In this document: positions 1 to 8,729 of the stretch, one piece after another | Position numbering within the stretch: the stretch's first letter is position 1 | How the letters are laid out: the number at the start of each line of letters is the position of its first letter | NCBI GenBank assembly: GCA_028291515.1 | Contig: JAQGHU010000064.1 | Coordinates: forward strand, 1 to 64,000 | Length of the DNA stretch: 64,000 bases | Reading direction: 5' to 3' | DNA from: Schlesneria sp. | Lineage (GTDB): Bacteria; Planctomycetota; Planctomycetia; Planctomycetales; Planctomycetaceae | The notes under the pieces: model-generated | Told to the model about the DNA's origin: nothing | Databases searched by the model: none | Seen by the model: only the letters and a program-made list of their open reading frames with translations | Position numbers and translations under genes: made by a program

Positions 1-124
1 GGAGGTTCTGTCACACAGCCGGGAGGTTCTGTCACACAGCCGGGAGGTTCTGTCACACAGCCGGGAGGTTCTGTCACACAGCCGGGAGGTTCTGTCACAC
101 AGCCGGGAGGTTCTGTCACACAGC
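1..124. repeat. 21-bp tandem repeat, about six copies
   Basis: Units start at 1, 22, 43, 64, 85 and 106 and share the core ggaggttctgtcacacagcc. The copies are essentially identical and the array runs off the left edge, so its real length is unknown. The period is a multiple of three, and the + frame at position 1 reads GGSVTQP repeatedly and stays open to a stop near 220. A coding origin is therefore possible, but no start is visible. Confidence 0.9.
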
Positions 125-141
125 GCCCGATCAGGCCGCCT

Positions 142-373
142 GTCCTCAGGCCCAAGGGGCCGGCAGTTTCCCCAGCCAGGGTCGAAGGCCCTGGAACCGG
201 CCACACCCCAGATCCCGCTTGAGGCCTGTAGGGCCGCTCTTTCCATGGTTCCCGTTTTCGACTGTGAGAGGAACGTCCGGCCCTTCAGGCCTCCCAAAGC
301 ATTTTTTGACGCGGAATTCCTGGGCCTTCGACCCAGGCTAGGAAAACTGCCGACCCTTCGGGCCTGAGGAGAC
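142..373. repeat. Foldback repeat, GGCCTGAAGGGCCGG family, copy A
   Basis: A long imperfect inverted repeat. The left arm (about 142-195, cctcaggcccaaggggccgg followed by an agccagggtcgaaggccc segment) matches the reverse complement of the right arm (about 320-373). A nested inner pair reads gaggcctgtagggccg and cggcccttcaggcctc. A second copy sits at 22252-22535. No gene was found inside. Confidence 0.8.
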
Positions 374-420
374 TCTGCCCGTCGAGTCGCCCATTCAGAG
401 GTTGTGTCATGCAATCTCAA

Positions 421-454
421 AAATCCGTGTTCATCCGTGTCAATCCGTGGCTCG
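421..454. repeat. Solo arm of the CACGGATTGAA inverted-repeat family
   Basis: It carries modules atccgtgttcatccgtgtca and atccgtggct, the same as the right arm of the paired elements at 27.9, 30.8, 37.8, 48.2, 53.3 and 58.2 kb. No matching left arm lies upstream. It falls in the leader just before the Dph6-like gene, so reading-frame extensions that use it as N-terminal coding sequence are suspect. Confidence 0.75.
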
Positions 455-517
455 CCTTATCTTCCTCTGTCGCTTGGCCCTCAGCCCTCGCCCCTCAGCC
501 ACCAAAAGGTCACCCAA

Positions 518-1195
518 TTGCCCGCGATCCCGATCCTGATGAGCTGGAGTGGTGGCAAAGACTGCTACCTGGCTCTCCACGCCCTGCGTCAGGATCCTCA
601 ATATGAAGTCGTCGAGCTCGTCAGCAGCGTGTGTCGCGAGACCGGTTGTGTCGGCATCCACGAGGTGCGGCGCGAGTTGATTCGCCAGCAGGCCGCATCG
701 CTCGGCCTGCCACTGGCCGAAGTCGACTTGCCGAGCGGTGCGTCGAACCAGGCTTACGAATCTGCTTGGCAGGGGTACTATGCCAAATGGCTGGCGGCCG
801 GGGTGACTCTCGTGGGGTTTGGTGACCTGTTTCTGGAGGACATTCGAGCCTACCGCGAGCAGTTTTTGACGCGGCTGGGGCTGTCGGCCGTCTTCCCGCT
901 GTGGGGGCGTTCCACGTCGAGGCTGGCAGCCGACGCGATCGCAAGTGGAATGCAGGCCGTGCTTTGCAGTTGCGACTCCCAGAGGCTGGGGGCTCAATTC
1001 GTCGGACGAATGTTCGATCTGGAACTGTTGAGGGATCTGCCCGCAGGGTGCGATCCCTGCGGAGAAAACGGCGAGTTTCACACGTTTGTGTTTGATGGGC
1101 CGGGGTTTTCCCAGCCGATACCGTGGCAGCGAGGCGAAGTTTGTCGCCGCGGTTCTGTCGACTTTTGCGATCTGCTTCCGGTACAACATGGGTAA
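518..1195 (+). CDS. Dph6-related ATP pyrophosphatase (adenine nucleotide alpha hydrolase fold)
   Basis: Recognised by the PP-loop SGGKD, by the internal run of the Dph6 (diphthine-ammonia ligase) and MJ0570 family, and by the C-terminal signature DPCGENGEFHTF. Family members activate a substrate by adenylation. In eukaryotes and archaea the substrate is diphthine on EF-2; bacteria lack diphthamide, so the bacterial substrate is unknown. The frame is open from 404, but residues before the PP-loop strand would be translated from a dispersed repeat arm at 421-454. I chose the TTG at 518, which has aaaggt about 8 nt upstream and leaves a normal strand (PAIPILMSWSGGKD). ATG 539 would start inside that strand. 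About 225 residues, normal for the family. The next + strand gene is 67 nt downstream. Confidence 0.85.
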   Translation: MPAIPILMSWSGGKDCYLALHALRQDPQYEVVELVSSVCRETGCVGIHEVRRELIRQQAASLGLPLAEVDLPSGASNQAYESAWQGYYAKWLAAGVTLVGFGDLFLEDIRAYREQFLTRLGLSAVFPLWGRSTSRLAADAIASGMQAVLCSCDSQRLGAQFVGRMFDLELLRDLPAGCDPCGENGEFHTFVFDGPGFSQPIPWQRGEVCRRGSVDFCDLLPVQHG

Positions 1196-1262
1196 GAAGA
1201 TGTCAAAGGGTGCGGCTCGACGGAGTCTGCCTCTGCCGGTCGATTGATTTGAAAGAGTACTA

Positions 1263-1937
1263 ATGCCTCAGCCGAAGTTTCAGTTTTTGATCAGCCTGTT
1301 GGTGTACACGGTCATCATCCGACTGTTGCCGTACGTCTTGATGAATTGCGATATCAAGTCTGACCCTTCGGTGCTGTACTACCCCTGGAACTTCTCGCCG
1401 TTGACGGCTGTGTGCCTGTTTGGTGGTGCGTTCCTGGCAAACCGACGCCTGTCGTTCGTGCTGCCGCTGGCCACGTTGTTGATCAGCGATGTGGTCATCG
1501 CGTTGGTCTCGGGACATCCGGAATGGGGTTTCCCGCTGACCCCCGAAGGGACGTTCACGATGGCTCGCTTCGGCCGCTGGGTGTTCACCTACGCCAGCTT
1601 CGCACTGGCCGTCGTCCTGGGATCGCTATTAAAGGGACAAAAGCCGAAAGGGCTGCCAGCGAAGGCCCTGGCCTTGGGCCTGTCGTTTGAAGTCGTGTTC
1701 TTCCTGGCATCCAACTTCCTGGTCTGGACAAACTTCGGCATGTCCGAAGCCCCGATCTATCCACTGACCTCGGCCGGACTGCTGACCTGCTACTATGTGG
1801 CGTTGCCCTTCGTCGTGAAGTCCCTGCTCGGTACGACTGCGTTCACGCTGCTGCTGTTCAGCCCGCTGGGTGTTCGAGCCGCAACCGAATCCGACGGCGA
1901 ACAGCACGGCAAGCTGGCACACATCCGCGTGAAGTAA
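1263..1937 (+). CDS. DUF6580 family membrane protein (putative transporter)
   Basis: A 224-residue very hydrophobic protein with about five or six membrane segments. It contains the family pattern NFSPLTAVCLFGGAF near residue 43, then LISDVVIAL and a late segment with SNFLVWTNFG and LLTCYYVALPF. These match the DUF6580 putative transport family, which resembles ECF transporter S components; the substrate is not known. ATG 1263 is preceded by aaagag at a suitable distance. It may be co-transcribed with the Dph6-like gene upstream. It ends before a strong hairpin shared with the converging DUF1501 gene. Confidence 0.8.
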   Translation: MPQPKFQFLISLLVYTVIIRLLPYVLMNCDIKSDPSVLYYPWNFSPLTAVCLFGGAFLANRRLSFVLPLATLLISDVVIALVSGHPEWGFPLTPEGTFTMARFGRWVFTYASFALAVVLGSLLKGQKPKGLPAKALALGLSFEVVFFLASNFLVWTNFGMSEAPIYPLTSAGLLTCYYVALPFVVKSLLGTTAFTLLLFSPLGVRAATESDGEQHGKLAHIRVK

Positions 1938-1966
1938 GCGAACGCGGCCGTCGCAATGATGAATAA

Positions 1967-2005
1967 CAAGAGCCCGGATTGGAGTCATTCCAACCCGGGC
2001 TCTTG
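1967..2005. terminator. Bidirectional hairpin between converging genes
   Basis: Arms 1967-1983 and 1989-2005 pair over 17 bp with one mismatch around a 5-nt loop (gtcat); the core is caagagcccgg / ccgggctcttg. It lies between the stops of the DUF6580 gene (+) and the DUF1501 gene (-), where a shared terminator would be expected. There is no long T run. Confidence 0.75.
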
Positions 2006-2030
2006 AGTTGCCTTGAGGGAGGCAGTTGCT

Positions 2031-3332
2031 TCAAGCGAATAGCCCATCGACCGGCTTGCCGCCATCGACGATCTTCATCGGCCGGCCCAGAGGGCTCATG
2101 TTTTCCTTGGAGGGATTGACCTCCAGCGACTTGCAGATCGAGCAGAACAGGTCAGGCACGCTGACCGGATCTTTGACCAGGCCGGTCCCATCCTTCGACG
2201 TCTCACCGATCACCTGCCCACCCTTCACGCCTCCACCAGCCAGTAGCGCATTGAAGTTGCGAGGCCAGTGATCGCGACCTGTCCGCGGGTTGACTCGCGG
2301 CGTCCGTCCGAACTCGCCGGTCCAGACAATCAGCGTCTTATCGAACAAGCCACGTTGCTTGAGGTCCGCAATCAACGCGGCCAGAGCCGGATCACACTGG
2401 CGAGCCAAACCCTTCACGGCATCGAAGTTGTCCTGATGAGTATCCCAGTTGCCCAATCGCACCTCAACGAACGTGACCCCCGATTCAATCAGCCTGCGAG
2501 CCAGCAGGCACCCACGACCGAAGTCTGTGTTGCCATAGCTCTCACGAGTCGCCGCCGATTCATGGCTGAGATCAAACGTCTTGGTGAGCGGACTGAGGAC
2601 CAGCTTCGAAGACTTATCAGTGATGCGGCGATGATTCTCGACAACGGTCGCTCCCCCTTGAGACGCGAACTCATCTTCGAGCTGATCGAGCAATCCCAAG
2701 CGCCGCTTGAAGCGTGATTCGTTGACGGTCATCGCGACGTTCTCAGGCAGCTTGCCCGGGTTAGCCACGTGGAAGGGTTCGTAGTCGACTCCCAGGAAGC
2801 CCGCGCCGCTGCCGCCGATCCCGGCCGCACGCCCGTTACCTATCGAGACCACCGCCGGGAGTTCACGTTCGGCATGCGAGAGTTCATGAGCGAGATTACA
2901 CCCGAGGGCAGGGTGCTTGATCGAGCCCGAGGGAATGTAGCCGGTATGCATCTGATAGACGGCTCGATCGTGCTGACCTTCCTTGTTGGTCATCGATCGA
3001 ATGACCGCGATATCCTGCATCTGCTTCGCGGTCTCTTCCCAGCCTTCGGCGATTTGAATGCCCGGCGCGGCCGTGCTGATCGCTTTGGTTGGCCCGCCAC
3101 TATCGGTGCCGGGCTTGGGATCGAAGGTCTCTAACTGAGACGGACCACCCTGCATGAACAGCAGGATCATGGCTCGGCCCTGCTTGCGCAGATCGGCCGC
3201 TTGAGCGGACATCACGTCGTGAAAGTTGAAGGCCCCCACCGCGGCGGCAGCCGATGTCCCATAGAGGAACCCTCGCCGAGAAACGGATTGCCGCTTGAGC
3301 GTGACATCTTCGTGCCAGGAGAATGCAGACAT
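2031..3332 (-). CDS. DUF1501 domain protein (secreted, Tat-type leader)
   Basis: A 433-residue member of the DUF1501 family, distantly related to sulfatases and alkaline phosphatases and very abundant in planctomycetes. The N terminus has a twin-arginine leader (SVSRRGFLYGTSAAAAVGAF). The family block MILLFMQGGPSQLETFDPKP follows, and later RGCLLARRLIESGVTFVEV and a TGEFGRTPRVN motif. ATG 3332 is preceded by ggag at 8 nt and gives a cleaner start than the upstream TTG at 3350. It lies immediately downstream of the DUF1549/DUF1553 gene (stop at 3351), so the two form an operon. Such pairs are thought to act outside the cytoplasmic membrane; the substrate is unproven. Confidence 0.9.
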   Translation of the reverse strand: MSAFSWHEDVTLKRQSVSRRGFLYGTSAAAAVGAFNFHDVMSAQAADLRKQGRAMILLFMQGGPSQLETFDPKPGTDSGGPTKAISTAAPGIQIAEGWEETAKQMQDIAVIRSMTNKEGQHDRAVYQMHTGYIPSGSIKHPALGCNLAHELSHAERELPAVVSIGNGRAAGIGGSGAGFLGVDYEPFHVANPGKLPENVAMTVNESRFKRRLGLLDQLEDEFASQGGATVVENHRRITDKSSKLVLSPLTKTFDLSHESAATRESYGNTDFGRGCLLARRLIESGVTFVEVRLGNWDTHQDNFDAVKGLARQCDPALAALIADLKQRGLFDKTLIVWTGEFGRTPRVNPRTGRDHWPRNFNALLAGGGVKGGQVIGETSKDGTGLVKDPVSVPDLFCSICKSLEVNPSKENMSPLGRPMKIVDGGKPVDGLFA

Positions 3333-3350
3333 GAACAGGACTCCGATCAA

Positions 3351-5198
3351 TCATCGTTTCGAGAGGAACTCGCTGGAGTTCAGTAGACTCCACATCAGGT
3401 CTTCATAGGCTTCGCCGCGCTGGCCGACATCCTTGATGTATGTCTGGCAGATTTCGATCTCGTGCTTCGACGGTTCGCGGGCCAGCACCAGCAGGTAGAG
3501 TTCACCCAACGCATCGCCTTCACGTTTGTTCTCACGCAGGATCTTGCCGAGTCGCGTGTTGTTGTTGGCGGTGAGTGCCGCCCTGAGAGCATTCGAATTC
3601 ATCAGGTACAGCGACTGCGGCACGTTGCCGGTGATGTCGTCCTTGGGGACCGAGGGGTCGACACCGAACAAGAAGTCGAACTGGAAACGAGGTTCGCGCT
3701 GATAGGCACGCGGTCCCCCCATCGCCTCGCGCCCTTCATTGGAGTTTTCGTTGATACCCAAGATCTGAAACAGTGAATTGAACACCAAGTCCGCTCGCAG
3801 TCGCGTTGGCGTGACCGCAGCAAAGGGAAGGGCATCCTCGGCGACGGGCTTCGCGGCCACTTTGCGCTGATAGGTCTGAGTCATTGCGATCGTCCGCACC
3901 AGCCAGCGTATATCGTGGTCGTTTGAAACGAAGCCTTTCGCGAGTGCATCGATCGCTTCGGGGAACCGTGCTGTTCGCGTTGGCCCCATGTCGTCGATCG
4001 GCATGTAGAACCCTTCGCCCAGGAACTCGGCCCAGACGCGGTTGACGATGGCTCGCGCGAACCACGGGTTTTTGCGAGATGTGAACGCATTCGCAACGGC
4101 GGCTCGCCGGCCTTCGTCCGAGAGGCCACGTCCGGGAGACGAGTCATCGACGAAAAACTTGGGCTGGATTAGTTTTCCTTTGGAGGCGGGATCGTTCAGG
4201 TCGGGCATGTAGTGTTCGGTGGAACCTCGTCGAGCCTGATTCGGAACAGGCATCGATTTGATTTCTTCAGCGGTCAGTGCATCATCTTTGTTGCTGTCAC
4301 CCTGCTCGAAGATGCGATCTACTAACTGTGCGGGAATGCCATTACCGGGCAACATCGACGCACGATTTCGCATCTCTTCTTTGGTGATTTTGCCGTCGCC
4401 ATTGCGGTCGTTGAATCTGACGAACTGCTCGGGGTTCTCGCGCATGAAGTCGCCGCGTCCGCGGTCCGCGTTGACCGAGGCGATTTCGAACGCGAGCGGT
4501 TGCTGAGTCTGCCGAACAGCGATGCGAGGGAAGTACGCGGCCAGCTCGTGGAACTGATTGCGTTTCCAGACATCTGAGGGATGATCGTGGCAGTTCGCGC
4601 ATTGCATCTGGATCCCCAGAAAAATGCGGCATGCTTCCGCGGCAATTTCTTCAGATTGACCACCCTGTGCGATCAGCAGCGCGGTCTCGGGATGTTCACG
4701 CACGTCACCGGTGGCGGTGAGCATCGAGGTGACGATCCGATCCCAGCCGACCCCGGAACTCAGTCTAAGCGCCATCCAATGTTCAAAGTCGGCTTGAGCG
4801 ATTCGAGCCCGAATGTCGGTGGCGGGCATGTAGACCACATCGCGCCAGTAGCGAGCCCAATTCTTGCCGTACTCTGGCGATCGCAGCAGTTGCTCGATCA
4901 GTTCTTCGCGTTTGTTCGCTTCGGGGTCGAGTGAAAAGATCGTGACATCGCGCGGCGAAGGGAGTTGGCCTGTGATATCCAGAGTGGTTCGTCGTAGAAA
5001 ATCAGCGTCGTTACAACGGTCCACCGGTGTGACTCCGCTGTGGCGGAGATCGGTCAGGATCAATCGATCGACTTCGGCAGCGACTGTGTTGGAATCAGCA
5101 GGTGCCGACGAAGAGCCCGCAGCACAGACCGCGGCAGTGATGCCGTAAGTCAACGCCAGGGCCAGGCCAACCGAGAACCATCGACTTCGCACGATCAT
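3351..5198 (-). CDS. DUF1549/DUF1553 protein with EF-hand insert
   Basis: A 615-residue secreted protein. It has a signal peptide (residues 1-27, ending AAVCAAG), a DUF1549 domain with EVDRLILTDLRHSGVTP and the QCANCHDHPSDVW cysteine/histidine motif, a central EF-hand-like stretch (FNDRNGDGKITKEE, then GDSNKDDALTAEE), and a DUF1553 half with NPWFARAIVNRVWAEFLGEG and an ALFLVLAREPS-like end. ATG 5198 has aaggag 7 nt upstream. The frame is open 86 codons further upstream, but those codons look non-coding. It is translated just before the DUF1501 gene. The family is known as a planctomycete surface or periplasmic partner of DUF1501. The two EF-hand loops suggest calcium binding. Confidence 0.9.
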   Translation of the reverse strand: MIVRSRWFSVGLALALTYGITAAVCAAGSSSAPADSNTVAAEVDRLILTDLRHSGVTPVDRCNDADFLRRTTLDITGQLPSPRDVTIFSLDPEANKREELIEQLLRSPEYGKNWARYWRDVVYMPATDIRARIAQADFEHWMALRLSSGVGWDRIVTSMLTATGDVREHPETALLIAQGGQSEEIAAEACRIFLGIQMQCANCHDHPSDVWKRNQFHELAAYFPRIAVRQTQQPLAFEIASVNADRGRGDFMRENPEQFVRFNDRNGDGKITKEEMRNRASMLPGNGIPAQLVDRIFEQGDSNKDDALTAEEIKSMPVPNQARRGSTEHYMPDLNDPASKGKLIQPKFFVDDSSPGRGLSDEGRRAAVANAFTSRKNPWFARAIVNRVWAEFLGEGFYMPIDDMGPTRTARFPEAIDALAKGFVSNDHDIRWLVRTIAMTQTYQRKVAAKPVAEDALPFAAVTPTRLRADLVFNSLFQILGINENSNEGREAMGGPRAYQREPRFQFDFLFGVDPSVPKDDITGNVPQSLYLMNSNALRAALTANNNTRLGKILRENKREGDALGELYLLVLAREPSKHEIEICQTYIKDVGQRGEAYEDLMWSLLNSSEFLSKR

Positions 5199-5507
5199 TG
5201 CCGACTCCTTGGAGTCCTGGAGGGCCGCACCGACATCGTCCGAAACGGACTGTCCGCTACTGCTCAGATGATACTTTAAACCCCTGCATCCGCCAAAAGG
5301 TTTCGATGGTGAGGTGGCCCTACAGGAAAAGTTAAGGTAATCGCGGAACTCCACGTCACATCCGGTCTGCCTGCGTTGCGGGAATGGCCTCCCCGACCGT
5401 AAACTTTCAGGGAATCCATACAAACTTCCGATTTCCGCTGTGTTGCCGGACGGCATTCGCTCTCTTCAATGTCCGGCAGCAGCCTGTAAATCCCGAAAGC
5501 GACTTCT
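5199..5507. promoter_or_regulatory. Divergent intergenic region, 309 nt
   Basis: Separates the DUF1549 operon (-) from the zinc-ribbon membrane protein (+), so both promoters must lie here. I see no clear consensus -35/-10 pair, repeat or structured RNA. Confidence 0.4.
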
Positions 5508-7265
5508 ATGCCCGTCAAGGTTCGCTGCTCGAGCTGCGACAAAGTGTTGACTGTTCCCGACGCCGCACGTGGCAAAGCGGTCAAGTGCCCTCAATGCGAC
5601 ACCAAAATCGCCGTGCCGGCGGGCGACGCCGACGATTCCAAAGTCATCAAGCCGAAAAAGAAGCCCGCCGCCGCGGCCGCAGCCCCTAAACCGAAGAAGC
5701 GTGTCGATTCTGAAGACGCCCTGATGGCGCTCGATTTGCGCCGCGCCGAAGATACCAATGCCCGCATTTGCTCGAAGTGCGGTTACGACATGCATGAGCT
5801 GGACGAAGATGAGACGGAATGTCCCAAGTGTGGCTTCGATATCGAAGCAGGGGGCATGGGCGCCAAGGCGAGAAAGCGAGCTCTAAGAGGTCCAGATCCT
5901 GCCGACTTCTATCCGGGCTTGGCCAAGAACGCAGGCAAGTTTGTCGGCAAGAACATCATGCTCGCCTGGCGGACCGATGCCTATACACTGGTTTGCCTGC
6001 TCATTTCACTGTTCTGTGCGTTCATGTATCTGTGGCTCTCGGCGTGGCCACCGCGGGCGTTTTTCGCGCTGTGCTTCTTTGTCTCGTTCCTGGTGATCCC
6101 GGGCTGGCTGTGGTACCTGGATACCGAAGTCATCAAGCTGACTTTGGAACGCAAAGACAAATTCAAGAAGCTCAATTTCGATTTCTTCCTGGCCAGTTCC
6201 AAGGGTGTGATCGGAGTTGCCTGGGCCTTGGTCGGGGCCGGGCCCATTTTGCTGTTGCCCGCCATGTTGGGCTATTACCTGGTCCACTACAGCGGGCAGC
6301 CCGAGTGGATGCTGCCAGTCTGCATCGGAATCGGCTTGTTGCCAATCGTCTGGATGCTGCCCATTACGATGTCTCACATGACGATGCCCATTTCCGTCCC
6401 GGCCTGGATGTTCTGGAAAGTCATTCAATTCTGGGGCCGAACTCTGGGTGGTTGTTCGGTCTGGCTGATGTGGATTCTGGTGACCAACATTCCCAACTTC
6501 GCCGCGGTCGGATTGATCGCCGGGGTGTGGGGAAATGACATTCAAAACATCGTGCAGACGATGGAATCGAATGCGGATATCAATCGCCAACTGCTCGCCG
6601 CAGAGAACGCCCCGAAGGGGAAGAACGCCAAGCCTGTCGACATCACTGCGATCGGCAAGCCCGTTGATGTTGATTTCAAGCCACTGATTGGCCCGGTGAT
6701 CATACTGGTGGTGATGTGCCTGCCAATCGGCTTCATCGCCATGTTTAACATGCGTATCAATGGGCTGTTCACGTATTACTTCCGAGACCGCATGGAACTG
6801 GTGGACAAAGCGAAGGATTACAAGTACGTCGCGAAAGCACGCCGCGATCCGAATGACGATGACGATGTGCCGCGGACGCTGCAACAGGATGCGGTGGAAG
6901 GTGCGGTCGCGACGGTCGTCTGTGCTTTGGTCGGGGTGATCGGCGGAATGCTGTATGGTGCCCTGCAAGGTAAACCGATGATGGCAGCGATTCTCGTCGG
7001 GGGGCTATATGGTTCGTACTTTGCCATGGCGATTGCCCAAATCAACCTGATCGTCACGGGATTCAAAGAAAAGGTTTGGTGGGGTTTGATCGTCTGGTTC
7101 GTTCCCCTAGGTTCCGTGGTTTTCATCATTCAGCATTGGGTGGTTGCACGAAAGACCGCATTCCAACTGATCACTGCCATCGTGCTATTGATGATTTTCG
7201 TGATCGCTGTCACGGTCACAGTTGTGGCTGATGTTGCTGCTGGTGGTGCACCACCAGGAGTTTAA
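5508..7265 (+). CDS. Double zinc-ribbon multi-pass membrane protein
   Basis: A 585-residue protein. Residues 1-40 form a zinc ribbon (C7xxC10 and CPQC). A basic Lys/Ala linker follows, then a second ribbon (CSKCGYDMHELDEDETECPKCG, given here only as key residues C/C...C/C). From about residue 150 it has eight or more hydrophobic segments, with a polar loop near residues 345-380 and another near 430-460. The zinc-ribbon head resembles MJ0042-type or GYF-like heads seen on many planctomycete membrane proteins. No enzymatic motif was seen and the function is unknown. The C-terminal third (GGMLYGALQGKPMMAAILVG) is glycine-rich and membrane-embedded. The + strand gene stands alone, with a convergent neighbour downstream. 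Confidence 0.7.
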   Translation: MPVKVRCSSCDKVLTVPDAARGKAVKCPQCDTKIAVPAGDADDSKVIKPKKKPAAAAAAPKPKKRVDSEDALMALDLRRAEDTNARICSKCGYDMHELDEDETECPKCGFDIEAGGMGAKARKRALRGPDPADFYPGLAKNAGKFVGKNIMLAWRTDAYTLVCLLISLFCAFMYLWLSAWPPRAFFALCFFVSFLVIPGWLWYLDTEVIKLTLERKDKFKKLNFDFFLASSKGVIGVAWALVGAGPILLLPAMLGYYLVHYSGQPEWMLPVCIGIGLLPIVWMLPITMSHMTMPISVPAWMFWKVIQFWGRTLGGCSVWLMWILVTNIPNFAAVGLIAGVWGNDIQNIVQTMESNADINRQLLAAENAPKGKNAKPVDITAIGKPVDVDFKPLIGPVIILVVMCLPIGFIAMFNMRINGLFTYYFRDRMELVDKAKDYKYVAKARRDPNDDDDVPRTLQQDAVEGAVATVVCALVGVIGGMLYGALQGKPMMAAILVGGLYGSYFAMAIAQINLIVTGFKEKVWWGLIVWFVPLGSVVFIIQHWVVARKTAFQLITAIVLLMIFVIAVTVTVVADVAAGGAPPGV

Positions 7266-7376
7266 CTAGCATCCCATTGGCGAGAGCCTCGGGGTGGTGA
7301 CATCGACTGCAGCCGCGCGATGATCTATTTGCTCTGCGCAATGGGTGTCCGATGAGGTTAGCAGCGCGGACCTCCA

Positions 7377-7649
7377 TTACTTGCCTTCGTCGACGGTGAC
7401 CTCTTCCATGATTTGCCATTCTCCGCAGGCGGCAACGCGCAGATCGTCCAGATCGACTTCGATCTCTTCGCCTTCGTCGAGTGGCGTGAAGTAGACGATG
7501 CCGGCCACTTCGCCCTCGCGGTTTCGCCACGCTCCATTTTCAAATTTCGTATCCGAAATCTTGTTCGCCGGAGACCAGCCGATTGGATGGCACCAATGAG
7601 CACCGACCATGGGAGACTGATGCCCGATCTTAATGCGGAAAGCGTCCAT
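7377..7649 (-). CDS. Small acidic conserved hypothetical protein
   Basis: A 90-residue soluble protein with no signal or membrane segment. It is rich in acidic residues in its second half (DEGEEIEVDLDDL). ATG 7649 has a good gaggtg ribosome site 6-7 nt upstream, which is the main support that it is real. Composition matches its neighbours. I do not recognise a family. The last residues (VTVDEGK) end just before a short gap to the convergent zinc-ribbon gene. Confidence 0.6.
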   Translation of the reverse strand: MDAFRIKIGHQSPMVGAHWCHPIGWSPANKISDTKFENGAWRNREGEVAGIVYFTPLDEGEEIEVDLDDLRVAACGEWQIMEEVTVDEGK

Positions 7650-7860
7650 GATTCACCTCGGTGAGAAACGACGGAAATAAAAAACCGACGTGGCTGCCGT
7701 CTTGGGGCTGATGATCTTTCCGAGACGCCGTTGTCAAATCATCTCGGGCGGGTGCAAGGAAGGTGCTGAAACAGTGCATCCCGATATCGAGCCGCCGAAG
7801 ACAGCCTGACGCACCTGATCTTTGTGGAAGCCACGTCGGTTGTAAGATTGCTGCCAGTGA

Positions 7861-8313
7861 CTAACGGGTGGCCGCGTTGATCGCCTGTCGAGTCGACCCG
7901 CCACCCTCGGCCGAGAAGTTCGCGAAGTCCCCGCGACAAACCTTCAAAGCAACACGTTCTGACTCGATCTCCTGAGCTGTACGTATCCCAAAACTCCTGA
8001 GAACGGGGAGTGGTGGACACCAGCCTTGCAGGGCATGCTGCAGGAAGAAACCTTGAACAACTGCTGATAGGAAGAACCAGCGCTTATTCGCGGTGATCCC
8101 CAGGCCAATCCCGGTCAGGGTCAGGATGGGGGCCATCGTCTCCAGACAACGCTCGATATCCCATTCGGCATCGAGTTCGCCCAATCGCCGAGTGATCGCC
8201 TGCGGACCCCGTCGACCGTAGTGTTCAATATTGGCTTCCGTCTGGCGACGAATACGAGCGTTCGTTTCTTCGCAAGTATTGTCGGCAACTCGTTCTGCAG
8301 TCTTGGTCAGCAT
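7861..8313 (-). CDS. DUF2892-like (YgaP-type) inner membrane protein
   Basis: A 150-residue protein. The first ~50 residues are charged and likely helical (ANIEHYGRRGPQAITRRLGE). Two short hydrophobic segments follow (ILTLTGIGLGI and FFLSAVVQGFFLQ). Then come a CPPLPVLRSFGIRTAQEIE motif and an ALKVCRGDF end, the pattern of DUF2892/YgaP-type proteins that are often fused to or encoded near rhodaneses. No rhodanese is adjacent here. ATG 8313 has ggaggg 8 nt upstream. The role is unknown; transport or sulfur-related roles have been proposed for the family. Confidence 0.7.
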   Translation of the reverse strand: MLTKTAERVADNTCEETNARIRRQTEANIEHYGRRGPQAITRRLGELDAEWDIERCLETMAPILTLTGIGLGITANKRWFFLSAVVQGFFLQHALQGWCPPLPVLRSFGIRTAQEIESERVALKVCRGDFANFSAEGGGSTRQAINAATR

Positions 8314-8729
8314 TTCGAAACCCTCCCCACCAGGATGCGAATGTCATTCTCTTCGACAGTTCGTGGAAACTTTATGTCGAGAACGTCACGAGTTGGTGCG
8401 GCATTTTCTGTTCCAACCATCAAGGCGGCTCTTCGCCATTAATTGCGATCCAACAGTGTTAGTTTCTGGTTCGCTTTGCTTTACGAAGTATCAAGCAGTG
8501 CCATTTATGCACAGTTCGCAAATGATTGTGCGGGATGTCGAGTTGAGAGGGTGCCACAGTTTTGGAATCTCGTCCGCCTAGTGCAAAGGCCCGCTTCCAC
8601 CGAGATGAACTCGGTGGGGATTGTCTGATTTGACGAAGCCGATTCTGGACCCCTTCGAGCTTGTCTCGATGGATACGGGCTTCTGCACTACGCCAACAAC
8701 GACCGGATTGAAATTGAAGGAGCCACCCG
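8314..8729. other. Intergenic region upstream of ligD, with a small hairpin
   Basis: A 416-nt gap between the divergent DUF2892-like gene and ligD. It contains a perfect 8-bp hairpin at 8597-8617 (ccaccgag atgaa ctcggtgg). It also has a short gtgccacagttttggaatc segment near 8550 that resembles the outer arm of the repeat at 22186. The ligD promoter must be here but no consensus is obvious. Confidence 0.4.

Noticed and set aside
1-124. CRISPR array
   Set aside because: Units are contiguous with no spacers and there are no cas genes.
440-1189. Long minus-strand ORF opposite the Dph6-like gene
   Set aside because: Shadow of the + strand gene. The plus frame carries the PP-loop and the DPCGENGEFH signature; the minus frame has no ribosome site and is Arg/Gln/His-rich.
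6006-6968. 320-codon minus-strand ORF inside the zinc-ribbon membrane protein
   Set aside because: His/Asp/Gln-rich antisense of hydrophobic codons, no start signal or family; a shadow.
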